Positions 15,939 to 22,297 of a stretch of 32,554 bases of DNA are shown here, one piece after another. The number at the start of each line of letters is the position of its first letter. The stretch's first letter is position 1. A model generated the notes under the pieces. That model made no database searches, was not told the DNA's origin, and saw only the letters and a program-made list of their open reading frames with translations. The translations under genes were made by a program, and so were the position numbers. Source of the stretch: Nocardia asiatica NBRC 100129 (lineage in GTDB: Bacteria > Actinomycetota > Actinomycetes > Mycobacteriales > Mycobacteriaceae); NCBI RefSeq assembly GCF_000308415.1, contig NZ_BAFS01000460.1:1-32554 (forward strand), read 5' to 3'.

Positions 15939-16244
15939 TTACCAGTGGACGGACTCTTCGACGCTCCGTGCCGCGCGTGCGGTCACCAGCACCTTGCTCC
16001 CCGACGGCCGCCACGACTCCACAACCCCGTACCAAACATCCGGGGCGATGCCTTCCTCGGCGTCCGGGTCGCCGATCGCTACCAGGAACCGCTGCGGGTT
16101 GGGCGAGGTGGTGAGGCGGGAGATGAACTCGCCCTTCTCGGCGGAGAACACACGCTGCAGAGGGCCACCGGTGTCGACCAACTGCGCGCCCGAGAGGACT
16201 TGCGAGCCCTGCTGCGGGTCCTGGGTGTCGTTGACGCGGATCAC
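15939..16244 (-). CDS. Conserved-looking phage protein of unknown function
   Basis: 101 residues from GTG 16244 (GTGA overlap with the previous gene). It has a mixed beta-rich sequence including FLVAIGDPDAEEGIAPDVWY and VESWRPSGSKVLVTARA. There are no transmembrane segments or Cys motifs. It may be a small structural or accessory protein since it leads into the late operon. No function can be assigned. Confidence 0.75.
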   Translation of the reverse strand: MIRVNDTQDPQQGSQVLSGAQLVDTGGPLQRVFSAEKGEFISRLTTSPNPQRFLVAIGDPDAEEGIAPDVWYGVVESWRPSGSKVLVTARAARSVEESVHW

Positions 16245-16861
16245 GCTTGGCCTTTCAGTTCAGCCACCCGGGCGGCCACACGGGCCACACAGTCGGCGTA
16301 AGCCTCGGTCTTCGTGGCGGCCTGGCATTGAATCCCCCGGGGATGGACCGCGGCCCACTGCCCGTCGTCGAGCTGCTGGGTTTCGATCTCGTCGATGTTC
16401 CAGAACTCCTCGGGATCCGGGGGTTCGGGCCAGCTGCCGTCTTCGTTGCGCCACAGATGCTTGCCCGGGTCTCCGGCGCCTAGATGCGCGCCAGGGGTGG
16501 GAACCCAGCGGACGATGGCCTTGCCCGGGTCGTAGGAGATGCCCAGTTGGATGAGATATTCCGCCAACCGCACCGATCCGCCGATGCGCATCGAGGTGGG
16601 TTCGGCCAGTTTTCGGCCGGCGGGATTCTTCCACTCCGGTAGGTGGATCACCGCAAGGAGCTGCGCGAGTTCCACGACTTCCGGGTCTAACTGTGGGACG
16701 TTCTCCGGTTGCGGAAGTCTGCCTTCGGCAGCCATCTGCACGAACTGCTTGAACTGCGGGGTGACGAACTCTCCGCCGAGGTTCTCGTAGCCCGGTGGGG
16801 GTTTGCGCTGGTCGCGGTCGGGATGCGGAGGGAACTTGATCTCGTTCTGGGTGTCGGTCAT
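16241..16861 (-). CDS. Unknown protein, Pro/Trp-rich
   Basis: 206 residues from ATG 16861 (ATGA overlap). The N-terminal part is Pro-rich (FPPHPDRDQRKPPPGY) and the middle carries helices (VVELAQLLAVIHLPEW). Then come WVPTPGAHLGAGDPGKHLW and WPEPPDPEEFWNIDEIE. The C-terminus has TKTEAYADCVARVAARVAEL, a helix found at the end of some phage Gp-like proteins that complement a metabolic or defence target. The function is not recognised. It is translationally coupled to the genes on both sides. Confidence 0.75.
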   Translation of the reverse strand: MTDTQNEIKFPPHPDRDQRKPPPGYENLGGEFVTPQFKQFVQMAAEGRLPQPENVPQLDPEVVELAQLLAVIHLPEWKNPAGRKLAEPTSMRIGGSVRLAEYLIQLGISYDPGKAIVRWVPTPGAHLGAGDPGKHLWRNEDGSWPEPPDPEEFWNIDEIETQQLDDGQWAAVHPRGIQCQAATKTEAYADCVARVAARVAELKGQA

Positions 16862-16938
16862 CCGATACGGAACCTTGTCACGCGAATCAGGAAGCGGGTG
16901 AAGCGGAGGACCAGGGCATCCCAGGCGTCGGTGATCAA
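16858..16938 (-). CDS. Possible 26-residue coupled peptide
   Basis: A TTG at 16938 overlaps the previous stop as TTGA, and the TGA at 16858 overlaps the next ATG as ATGA. The peptide begins MITDAWDALVLRFTRFL, a basic amphipathic sequence ending RVTRFRIG. The precise fit between two coupled genes supports translation, but its size and the TTG start leave doubt. If it is not translated, the interval is a plain 74-base spacer. Confidence 0.4.
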   Translation of the reverse strand: MITDAWDALVLRFTRFLIRVTRFRIG

Positions 16939-17120
16939 CGGCCGTGCGTCATTCCCCGGCGGCGCCAGACGCGCTCGACGGCTGCCGCAGCGGCCAGCGC
17001 GTCGGGGTTGTGGACGAAGATGCGGTTCGACAGCGGCATCTCCCGCGTGGTCTCCGTGACCTTCGGTGGGTAGATCCGGTGTGCGGTGCGGATCAGCAGG
17101 CCCGCCAGCGTCTTGCGCAT
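16935..17120 (-). CDS. Small basic unknown protein
   Basis: 61 residues from ATG 17120, coupled by TGATG. It has MRKTLAGLLIRTAHRIYPP, then EMPLSNRIFVHNPDAL, then an Ala-rich and Arg-rich end (AVERVWRRRGMTHGR). It is a strongly basic small protein that may bind nucleic acid. No family is recognised. Confidence 0.65.
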   Translation of the reverse strand: MRKTLAGLLIRTAHRIYPPKVTETTREMPLSNRIFVHNPDALAAAAAVERVWRRRGMTHGR

Positions 17121-17311
17121 CAGTTGGCCTCTTCTCGTGGCTTCGGGGCAGTATGCCCACAGCACCCGAACATCTCCCCCGTCATTCGGTCGTAGAACAC
17201 GAGGGCGTAGCTGTTGGGCACCTTCACCGCCTCCATGTGCGCGATAGGCGGTGCGGGAGGGACGAGGTGGTCGGCCCAGCGGCGGAGATAGCGGGCCAGC
17301 CAGTACTTCAC
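17120..17311 (-). CDS. Small unknown protein with a Cys-Cys pair
   Basis: 63 residues from GTG 17311 (GTGA overlap). It starts with a basic helix (VKYWLARYLRRWADHL), followed by PPAPPIAHMEAV and YALVFYDRMTGEMFGCCGH. The Cys-Cys-Gly-His end could bind metal. The function is unknown. Confidence 0.65.
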   Translation of the reverse strand: MKYWLARYLRRWADHLVPPAPPIAHMEAVKVPNSYALVFYDRMTGEMFGCCGHTAPKPREEAN

Positions 17312-17478
17312 AGCTGCTCCAGGAACTCGCGCATCCGCTGCGATGTCCCCGGGATGCCCGCCAAGAGACTGACGATGTCCAATGCCGCGTCCACTGCGAT
17401 GTCGACGTGCCCGACGATGCGGGCGAATTCGAGACGCTCGCACGCCTCCTCGAGGTCGGTGGCGAGAGGCGCGGCCAT
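17308..17478 (-). CDS. Small acidic helical unknown protein
   Basis: 56 residues from ATG 17478, coupled by TGATG to the tiny gene before it. The sequence is almost wholly helical (LEEACERLEFARIVGHVDI, then LDIVSLLAGI and SQRMREFLEQL). It may be a small regulator or adaptor; nothing is recognised. Two further ATG/ATG-like options upstream have no ribosome site. Confidence 0.62.
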   Translation of the reverse strand: MAAPLATDLEEACERLEFARIVGHVDIAVDAALDIVSLLAGIPGTSQRMREFLEQL

Positions 17479-17579
17479 CAGAACTGCCACGTGCCGATCG
17501 GTGCCGTGTACGCCAGCTCCAAAGTGCGCAGCGGGGCGGGATGGCAGAACAGGCGAACCAGGGCGGCCCAGTCGATCAC
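17478..17579 (-). CDS. Tiny coupled protein (33 residues)
   Basis: GTG at 17579 overlaps the previous stop (GTGA), and TGA at 17478 is shared with the next ATG (TGATG). The peptide reads VIDWAALVRLFCHPAPL and then LELAYTAPIGTWQF. Exact coupling on both sides argues that it is translated. The function is unknown. Confidence 0.55.
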   Translation of the reverse strand: MIDWAALVRLFCHPAPLRTLELAYTAPIGTWQF

Positions 17580-17770
17580 AGCGTCTCCTCGATGGTCAGC
17601 GTGTATCCGGTCGCGGTGGTCTCACGACCGACCTCGCGATACCGGCGGCCCTCGATGAACCAGTCAGCGCCGGGGATGGTCGGGGCGAAGCCGGGTGCGT
17701 GGAAGGTGCACAGGCTGGGCTCGAATTCGATCGGGCCTTCGATGGGGCCGCCGGTGGCGAACTCGGGCAT
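17576..17770 (-). CDS. Small unknown protein, beta-rich
   Basis: 64 residues from ATG 17770 (TGATG). It contains ATGGPIEGPIEFEPSLCTFH and ADWFIEGRRYREVGRE. Gly/Pro-rich repeats near the start resemble the short phage proteins with a metal- or ligand-binding loop, but no family is recognised. Confidence 0.65.
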   Translation of the reverse strand: MPEFATGGPIEGPIEFEPSLCTFHAPGFAPTIPGADWFIEGRRYREVGRETTATGYTLTIEETL

Positions 17771-17985
17771 CAGGGCTCCAATGCGATCGGTTGGGTGGCA
17801 TCCGCCATCACAGCGGCGGCGTTGAAGTGGTCGCCGACCATCAATGCGACATCTCGGATGACCGGCCGCATAGGCTCCAGCACCACAGCGCCGTAATGCG
17901 GGTCGCTGAGCACGTGTCGGCCGATCAGGTTCCCGACCTCCTCGACGGCATCAGACACACACTGCTCGACGGTGCTCAGGTCCAC
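17770..17985 (-). CDS. Small unknown helical protein
   Basis: 71 residues. The start chosen is GTG 17985, because AAGGAG lies seven bases before it. Longer readings in this frame run through the structured region at 18.04-18.15 kb and would be Arg-rich and unlike a folded protein. The sequence is VEQCVSDAVEEVGNLIG, then EPMRPVIRDVALMVGDHF and Ala-rich end. The N-terminal part could dimerise. Unknown function. Confidence 0.68.
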   Translation of the reverse strand: MDLSTVEQCVSDAVEEVGNLIGRHVLSDPHYGAVVLEPMRPVIRDVALMVGDHFNAAAVMADATQPIALEP

Positions 17986-18043
17986 AGGGGGCTCCTTGTC
18001 GGTTACCGCTGAAAAAGGAATCCGCAGGTCACACCGCGAACCT

Positions 18044-18058
18044 TCCGGAAATTCCGGA
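18044..18058. promoter_or_regulatory. Perfect 15-base palindrome, operator-like
   Basis: TCCGGAA-A-TTCCGGA is a perfect inverted repeat with a single central base. It lies in the non-coding gap between the HTH gene stop (18155) and the next start (17985). It may be an operator for the HTH protein or another regulator; this is inference. Confidence 0.5.
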
Positions 18059-18066
18059 TACTTCGC

Positions 18067-18150
18067 AAAGAAGGGGCCGCAGCGCGCGGCAGCTCTCAGG
18101 CTGTGGAGGTCGGAGCTGCGTCGAGGACGTCGGACCTCGGCGCGCTGCGG
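18067..18150 (-). terminator. Branched terminator-like RNA structure after HTH gene
   Basis: CGCGCTGCGG (18141-18150) pairs with CCGCAGCGCG (18077-18086), a perfect 10-bp closing stem. Inside are GACCTC/GAGGTC (18133-18138 with 18106-18111) and a perfect 7-bp stem GCAGCTC/GAGCTGC (18089-18095 with 18113-18119); the last two exclude each other. On the minus strand the closing arm is followed by CCCCTTCTTT. A further copy of CGCGCTGCGG is at 18171-18180. The layout suggests a terminator or attenuator with alternative folds. Confidence 0.5.
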
Positions 18151-18154
18151 GGTC

Positions 18155-18388
18155 TTAGGCGCAGCGTCCGCGCGCTGCGGGATGGTCACGGGTGGCCCGT
18201 TCAGCCTTCGCGACGTCGATCACCTTGTACAGCTTCCGTTTCCGCTCGTCCATCCCGGACGGTGCGAGGTGGCCGCGGGCAACCCAGTTGTTGATCGCCT
18301 GCGTCGTCACCCCGCACAGGGCGGCGGCGGCGGTTGCGGTGACGAGAGAGTTGATCCCCTCGGGGGAGTCGATTGCTGAGCCAGCCAT
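18155..18388 (-). CDS. Helix-turn-helix DNA-binding protein (MerR/excisionase-like)
   Basis: 77 residues from ATG 18388, with AAAGGGGA before it. It contains a winged HTH of the MerR/excise type: AAALCGVTTQAINNWVARGH (about 21-40), then LAPSGMDERKRKLYKVIDV. Such small phage proteins control lysogeny, excision or late genes. It is flanked by palindromes at 18467-18484 upstream and 18044-18058 downstream, which are natural binding sites. Whether it activates or represses is not shown. Confidence 0.82.
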   Translation of the reverse strand: MAGSAIDSPEGINSLVTATAAAALCGVTTQAINNWVARGHLAPSGMDERKRKLYKVIDVAKAERATRDHPAARGRCA

Positions 18389-18409
18389 TTCGGTCCCCTT
18401 TCACAGCGA

Positions 18410-18436
18410 AACCCCGGCAACAAGGCGTCCGGGGTT
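18410..18436 (-). repeat. Hairpin in leader of HTH gene
   Basis: AACCCCGG (18410-18417) and CCGGGGTT (18429-18436) are perfect 8-base arms with an 11-base loop. On the minus strand the second arm is followed by TCGCTG and the ribosome site of the HTH gene 22 bases later. It may end upstream transcripts or attenuate the HTH mRNA. Confidence 0.55.
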
Positions 18437-18466
18437 CGGTTGGGGCATAGGTGTACCAGTGGCGTC

Positions 18467-18484
18467 AGCGTAACATGTTTCGCT
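18467..18484. promoter_or_regulatory. Near-perfect 18-base palindrome, operator-like
   Basis: AGCGTAACATGTTTCGCT is an inverted repeat with 8 of 9 base pairs matching and the perfect core AACATGTT. It lies between the end of the zinc protein gene and the HTH gene. It is the best candidate operator for the HTH protein; function is inference. Confidence 0.55.
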
Positions 18485-18486
18485 GT

Positions 18487-19131
18487 TCACGCCGCATTCG
18501 CCAAGATTGTGTCGAGGACCATGCGCGTATAGAACGGGTAGTGCTCCTCCGGGATGGTGTGGCCGCAGTTCTCACAGTCGATGAAGTCGCTGCGGAAGTC
18601 GATCGTGCGGTGCAGCAGTCGCAGGTCGCACGCCGGGCATGGGGTGGGGAGGGTCTGTTTGGGTCGGGTGTAGCCGAGACGGGCACGGATCTTGCCGTGC
18701 AGGTCCCGCATGTCGACAGCGGCATCTCCACCGAAGCCGGAGGCAGCGAGTTGCGGGATTCGGCATTCGAGGTAATTCCACGCCGCCCGGACTCGATAGT
18801 GTTCCGTGATGCCGGGGTGCGGGGGCGGTGTTTCGCCGAGGTGATCGGCGAGTGAATCATGAGTCCAATTGAGGACGGTGGCGATCTCTGCCGCTGTGTC
18901 GCTCGCCCACTCGGCGGGGTGCCCGAATACCTGCCGGACCTGAGAAACTCGCTCCTGCTGGCGCCTGGGTGGCAAGGGGAGCGTTGTGGAGAGGTTTACC
19001 CAGTCCAGCGCAAGCCAGCCGAGCAGGCGCGCGAATCGGCGCTGGCATGGCTCACACATTCCGAGGCTCGTCAGGTAGGCGTCGCCGTTCTGGTCGCGAC
19101 AACCCGGGTACGTGCAGGGACTAATGCCCAC
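18487..19131 (-). CDS. Zinc-binding phage protein of unknown function
   Basis: 214 residues from GTG 19131, which overlaps the previous gene by 11 bases. It has two metal sites: C6/C11 with C26/C29 at the N-terminus, and C165/C168 with C186/C189 near the C-terminus (CPAC and CENC). Between them is a helical part with WALDWVNLST-like hydrophobics and EWASDTAAEIATVLNW. Proteins of this kind are frequent in actinophage genomes, but none has a settled role known to me. DNA or RNA binding is likely. Confidence 0.75.
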   Translation of the reverse strand: MGISPCTYPGCRDQNGDAYLTSLGMCEPCQRRFARLLGWLALDWVNLSTTLPLPPRRQQERVSQVRQVFGHPAEWASDTAAEIATVLNWTHDSLADHLGETPPPHPGITEHYRVRAAWNYLECRIPQLAASGFGGDAAVDMRDLHGKIRARLGYTRPKQTLPTPCPACDLRLLHRTIDFRSDFIDCENCGHTIPEEHYPFYTRMVLDTILANAA

Positions 19132-19687
19132 GGCGTGACCTCTCCCTCTTCCGATGGGTGACTACCTGCGGTTGGTGAGTGCGGCGCTGAAAGTCGCCCG
19201 GATCCCAGAGGTCATCGGTTTCTGGGGAGTCGATTTCAGCGATCCGCTTCAATACCTCCGCGTTGGCCTCGAACCATTCCCGGCCGTCGGTGCGCCAAGG
19301 GCTGAACCGACTGTGCTCGTCGCGCTCGAGTTGGCGGCCGCCCTTCCGGATCTTCAGGACTTCCATGGTGGGCGGGTAGGTGGCGAGCCTGCGATCGAGG
19401 TCGGTGGTGTGGCCGATCTTCACTCGGTCGCCGATACGGAGGTAGTAGACGTAGCCGCTCGTCTGCGGATCCGCCTTCGGCAGCGGCGGCAGCCCCTTCG
19501 GAATCTGCGAGTCCTCCTGCATGGCCTGTACCGCAGCCCATGTCAGCAACGCATGGTCCTGGCACAGGAGGACATTCGCGTCCAGGAATCGGTAACTGAC
19601 GCTTACGGTGCACAGCGCCCAACTGCATCGCGTCGATGAGGGCGAATCGGGGTGCGGCCTGTGACGACCACCCGCATAGATGCTCAT
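19121..19687 (-). CDS. GIY-YIG-type (T5orf172/Mug113) nuclease-like protein
   Basis: 188 residues. ATG 19687 is chosen because GGAGG lies 8 bases upstream; ATG 19693 would be too close to it. The N-terminus has a zinc site (C21, C26, C42, H45). The T5orf172 domain spans about 77-150: GYVYYLRIGDRVKIGHT, RRLATYP, GRQLERDEHSRF and EWFEANAEV. This domain is a GIY-YIG relative found in phages and mobile DNA. It probably nicks or binds DNA. Confidence 0.82.
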   Translation of the reverse strand: MSIYAGGRHRPHPDSPSSTRCSWALCTVSVSYRFLDANVLLCQDHALLTWAAVQAMQEDSQIPKGLPPLPKADPQTSGYVYYLRIGDRVKIGHTTDLDRRLATYPPTMEVLKIRKGGRQLERDEHSRFSPWRTDGREWFEANAEVLKRIAEIDSPETDDLWDPGDFQRRTHQPQVVTHRKRERSRRGH

Positions 19688-19723
19688 GACCATGGCCTCC
19701 ACAGCCTGTCGCTCATGAGTTCG

Positions 19724-19752
19724 ATTCTACCGATTTCGTCCGCTGATCTCGA
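19724..19752 (-). promoter_or_regulatory. Candidate sigma-70-like promoter for the 19.7 kb operon
   Basis: On the minus strand TCGAGA (19747-19752, 4 of 6 matches to TTGACA) is separated by 17 bases from TAGAAT (19724-19729, 5 of 6 matches to TATAAT). The nuclease gene starts about 37 bases downstream. The -35 is weak, so this is a tentative call. Confidence 0.4.
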
Positions 19753-19960
19753 GTCGCCGAACCGGCAGGTCAGGGGTGATGTAGCGCGCATCCGCCGAAG
19801 CTGTTGCCCCCGCCGAAGCGTTGCGGCCATGCGGCCCAAGGGTCAGTCCGGTCCAACTACGCGGCGCTCACCGGCTCTCTGTATACGCCGTGGTCATCGA
19901 CGGATGCGCCCCCCACGATAGTCGTTGCCGCCGACAAACTCGAGCCCCCCAGAAATGACC

Positions 19961-19988
19961 AAAGCCACCCCGGTTTCGAGGTGGCCTT
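19961..19988 (-). terminator. Terminator-like 12-bp hairpin
   Basis: AAAGCCACCCCG (19961-19972) pairs with CGAGGTGGCCTT (19977-19988) around a GTTT loop, all 12 positions pairing if G-U pairs are counted. It lies 53 bases after the stop at 20041, and is flanked by A and T runs. It probably ends the leftward small-gene operon, and may work in both directions. Confidence 0.65.
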
Positions 19989-20040
19989 GCCAGTGCGGCA
20001 GCGATGCGAACTGGTTGTCTCCACGGAGAAGAGTAGCGGA

Positions 20041-20469
20041 TCAGCGTGACGAACTCGAGCCGCCCCAGCCGATCTGGAAGGACGGCATCGAGGAAGGCTC
20101 GCCGAAATCGGCCGGGAGATGGTAGCGGTGGCTGAACTGGTCGATCTGTGGCAGTCCGGCGATGGAGGCGATCACATCCAAGGCCAGATCCCGCGCGTAT
20201 TCGATCAGCTGCTCCACGTCGTCCGGGGGTGGCGTGAACTCGCCCTTGAACAACGATCCTGGGCACAGGACCGGGGAGTCGTCTGCGCTGTAGCGGTAGT
20301 CGGGGTCGAGCACGCCTCGGCGACGCATGTCCCTCATACGTTGGGTGATGGCCAGGCCGTGCCATTCCTCACGGCACCAGGGATGCGGGCAGCGTGGGAA
20401 GTGCTCGCGGCCGAACACATACGGTTCGTCACCGGCGGCCTCAACGAACTGCCGATAGGGCGCGCTCAC
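20041..20469 (-). CDS. Unknown protein, last gene of array
   Basis: 142 residues from GTG 20469, joined by AAGCCGTGA to the previous gene. It contains CPHPWCREEWHGLAITQRMR (a C-x4-C pair with His), LCPGSLFKGEF, and an acidic helix DVEQLIEYARDLALDVI, and ends in a Ser run. The Cys/His pair suggests a metal site. It lies just before the terminator at 19.96 kb. The function is unknown. Confidence 0.75.
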   Translation of the reverse strand: MSAPYRQFVEAAGDEPYVFGREHFPRCPHPWCREEWHGLAITQRMRDMRRRGVLDPDYRYSADDSPVLCPGSLFKGEFTPPPDDVEQLIEYARDLALDVIASIAGLPQIDQFSHRYHLPADFGEPSSMPSFQIGWGGSSSSR

Positions 20470-20756
20470 GGCTTCTCTCCTCGCTCCTGGTCGAGTATCT
20501 CCCGAACCTGCTCCAGGGCAGCAGAGATAGCGGCGTGGGCGCGACGGACAGGATCAGGCTGGGCGTCCTCCACGGGCTCACCAAGCACCGCTTCCAGCCC
20601 GCCAGCTTCCTCGGTGGCCTTGACGAAGCCGTAGACGTCGTCGCCGAGGAGCTTCCGCATCTTGTGCTCACGCTCGACCGCGCGCAGCCGGGAGTCGATC
20701 TCGACCTCCTCCCGGAACTGCTGGATGCGGGAGAGAGTCCATCCGCTGTCGCTCAT
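20466..20756 (-). CDS. Unknown helical protein
   Basis: 96 residues. The start is ATG 20756, overlapping the previous stop by ATGA; longer readings run through the neighbour. The sequence is MSDSGWTLSRIQQFREEVEI and later helices with EQVREILDQERGEKP. It is highly charged and likely a coiled coil. It ends in the EKP tail seen at several array junctions. No function is recognised. Confidence 0.72.
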   Translation of the reverse strand: MSDSGWTLSRIQQFREEVEIDSRLRAVEREHKMRKLLGDDVYGFVKATEEAGGLEAVLGEPVEDAQPDPVRRAHAAISAALEQVREILDQERGEKP

Positions 20757-21034
20757 GGGGTTGATCCTCCGTCCTCGGCGGCGATGCGCGACAGGGCCTC
20801 GATGATCGACTTGGACCCCAGGGTGGCGGGGTGTTCCCATTCCTGCTCCATCGCGCCGCCGACGACCCGGAACGAGATCCGGCGACCGGTGGGGTAGTCC
20901 ACCGTCACGGCCAGGCCCTCGCGCAGTTCGCTCAGCGGCGGCTGGGTTTCCCATTCCCCGACCTGCCGCCACTCGTCATCCGGATCCCATGCCCGCCACA
21001 GTTCGGCCCGTGCGATCTTCTCCAGTGCGGTCAC
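20753..21034 (-). CDS. Unknown small protein
   Basis: 93 residues from GTG 21034 (AAGCCGTGA junction). It has MTALEKIARAELWRAWDP, then TVDYPTGRRISFRVVGG and a helix SKSIIEALSRIAAED. A mixed alpha/beta fold is likely. The function is not recognised. Confidence 0.72.
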   Translation of the reverse strand: MTALEKIARAELWRAWDPDDEWRQVGEWETQPPLSELREGLAVTVDYPTGRRISFRVVGGAMEQEWEHPATLGSKSIIEALSRIAAEDGGSTP

Positions 21035-21315
21035 GGCTTCTCCGTCTCGTCGGCGGCCGTGGGAAAGATCGGGTTCGGCGGCACCGTGAAGGACTTCAGA
21101 TCCGTGAAGTGCCAGCCGCTGGCGTCACGCAGCGGTTGCCGCTGCACCTCCTCGCCGTCCCGCTTGACGACGAAGTACCAGCCAGCGCCGTAGTTCTCCA
21201 TCCCAGTCACATCGCCGGGCTCGACGTGGACGTCGTGGGCTGTGTAGGTGTCGCCGTTGCCGTCGGTGACCGTGGCGGTGTTGTCGGTGATCGACATCGA
21301 GATGGGCGCGATCAT
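21031..21315 (-). CDS. Unknown small beta-rich protein
   Basis: 94 residues from ATG 21315 (ATGA overlap). It shows repeated strands: MSITDNTATVTDGNGDTY, HVEPGDVTGMENYGAGWYFV and VPPNPIFPTAADETEKP. It resembles a small beta-barrel. It ends in the EKP tail that overlaps the next GTG. The function is unknown. Confidence 0.72.
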   Translation of the reverse strand: MIAPISMSITDNTATVTDGNGDTYTAHDVHVEPGDVTGMENYGAGWYFVVKRDGEEVQRQPLRDASGWHFTDLKSFTVPPNPIFPTAADETEKP

Positions 21316-22043
21316 TGGGTGTCTCCTGTCTCGGTGGGCTCGGGGTAGAACGCCCGCCGGATCTCGTCTTCCGTGGGCTCATCCCCCGCTACCCGGTTGA
21401 TGATCACGGTGTAACCGCAGGATTCGCAGTGGTAGGTGTACGCCAGGAAGTCGCCGATGGGCGTGCGGTCCTCCAAGGTGATGTCGGGGTGTTCGCACCC
21501 GCCCTCGGGGTAGATGGAGGCCAGAGCAGCAACGACGCTGGCGTACGCGTCTCTCTTCGCCGCATCGGAAGCGAGTTGCACCTCAGCGCTCAGCAACTCT
21601 TCTCGCGTCCGCCGCTCCTCCATCGCATCTCCGCCGCCGTGGTCGAGCCTGAGGGCCGCCAGTGTGTGCCTGCTCGCGGCGTACCGGCGAGCCGAGACGG
21701 TAGCTTCTACGGCAGCGACGGCAGCGAGGTATGGGGCGATCACGTTATCCCGTATCGCCTCCACCCGGTCCAGTGTGGCCTTCGGGGATTGGCGGGCGAT
21801 GTGCTCGGCGTCCTGCATCGACTGCGGGTCATCCGAATCGCCCGTGCCTGCAACGCAGACGGCATCCGCGCCAGTCGGTCCGGCGAACACCGCCTCCTCG
21901 AAGGCATGGCCACTGCCGAGCGGCATCCCTTCGAGGCGGTGATGCTTGTTCGGGTTGTGTCGCCACGGTCCGGGCGTCGCTGCTCGCGCTATCCGCTCGT
22001 CCTCGGCGAGTCCAGCCCGGAGACGGGACAGGGGGTCGGTCAC
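21312..22043 (-). CDS. DUF6221-like protein
   Basis: 243 residues from GTG 22043. The N-terminus MTDPLSRLRAGLAEDERIAR and the DAEHIARQSPKATLDRVEAI motif (78-97) match DUF6221-type proteins of actinobacteria and their phages. Unlike the short form, this copy has a C-terminal extension with a metal-like motif (C183-x-H185 and C206-x2-C209). The role of the family is not established to my knowledge. Confidence 0.75.
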   Translation of the reverse strand: MTDPLSRLRAGLAEDERIARAATPGPWRHNPNKHHRLEGMPLGSGHAFEEAVFAGPTGADAVCVAGTGDSDDPQSMQDAEHIARQSPKATLDRVEAIRDNVIAPYLAAVAAVEATVSARRYAASRHTLAALRLDHGGGDAMEERRTREELLSAEVQLASDAAKRDAYASVVAALASIYPEGGCEHPDITLEDRTPIGDFLAYTYHCESCGYTVIINRVAGDEPTEDEIRRAFYPEPTETGDTQ

Positions 22044-22234
22044 GACTTGCCCTCCTTCATGATCTGCCGCAGTCGTTCACGGGTGTAGCCGGTGCGGCGC
22101 GCGACCGCTGCTTGCGTGCCCCGTTCGCCGTTCTCCAGAACCTTGCGGATGGCGGCGTGCAGGTCTGCGAGAGCGGCCCTTTCGGCGGCCACGGCGCGTT
22201 GGTACTTGCTTATCGCCCGGTCCAGTTCGTCCAC
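22040..22234 (-). CDS. Small HTH protein, first gene of leftward array
   Basis: 64 residues from GTG 22234. It has an N-terminal helix (LDRAISKYQRAVAAERAALA) that may dimerise, and an HTH at about 40-60 (TQAAVARRTGYTRERLRQIM). No Shine-Dalgarno sequence is visible before the GTG, and TATGCT lies five bases upstream, so the mRNA may be leaderless. It is the natural candidate to bind the palindromes at 22257-22292. Leftward coupling to the DUF6221-like gene is by GTGA. Confidence 0.8.
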   Translation of the reverse strand: MDELDRAISKYQRAVAAERAALADLHAAIRKVLENGERGTQAAVARRTGYTRERLRQIMKEGKS

Positions 22235-22241
22235 ACATCAT

Positions 22242-22247
22242 AGCATA
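22242..22247 (-). promoter_or_regulatory. Candidate -10 element for a leaderless leftward transcript
   Basis: TATGCT on the minus strand ends 7 bases before the end of GTG at 22232-22234, placing the transcript start at or near the G of the start codon. TATGAT (22237-22242) overlaps it and is a second possible -10. No clear -35 is seen. Leaderless mRNAs are common in actinobacteria. Confidence 0.45.
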
Positions 22248-22256
22248 GCCCAGTTG

Positions 22257-22272
22257 GCCAAACGGGGTTGAC
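22257..22272. promoter_or_regulatory. Second, imperfect operator half-matching the palindrome
   Basis: GCCAAACG followed by GGGTTGAC keeps the full left arm of the palindrome and 5 of 8 bases of the right arm. It starts exactly 20 bp before the perfect site at 22277. It overlaps the -35 of the rightward promoter. It is probably a second binding site of the same protein. Confidence 0.55.
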
Positions 22273-22297
22273 TTAGGCCAAACGCGTTTGGCATACT
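22268..22297 (+). promoter_or_regulatory. Rightward promoter TTGACT-18-CATACT
   Basis: TTGACT (22268-22273, 5 of 6 to consensus) and CATACT (22292-22297, 4 of 6) are 18 bases apart. The palindrome fills the spacer. The first gene begins 35 bases downstream with AAGGAG as ribosome site. It is the clearest promoter in the window. Confidence 0.68.
22277..22292. promoter_or_regulatory. Perfect 16-bp palindromic operator
   Basis: GCCAAACGCGTTTGGC is a perfect 16-bp inverted repeat located in the spacer of the rightward promoter. A bound protein would block RNA polymerase. The likely binder is the HTH protein encoded at 22040-22234 or a repressor outside the window; this is inference. Confidence 0.7.

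Larger units (their letters stand above)
19703..20040. other. Non-coding interval
   Basis: No credible gene is seen in 338 bases. It contains a terminator-like hairpin (19961-19988), two copies of CCGCCGAAGC (about 19793 and 19810) and a candidate leftward promoter at the left end. It separates the small-gene array on the right from the operons on the left. An origin or attachment site would be possible but nothing specific shows it. Confidence 0.5.

Noticed and set aside
18155..18189. Longer start (GTG 18189) for the gene ending at 17770
   Set aside because: It would overlap the HTH gene by 35 bases and run through a structured non-coding region; the GTG at 17985 has an AAGGAG ribosome site.
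19868..20365. 165-codon leftward frame
   Set aside because: It overlaps the real 142-residue gene in another frame and runs through the terminator hairpin.
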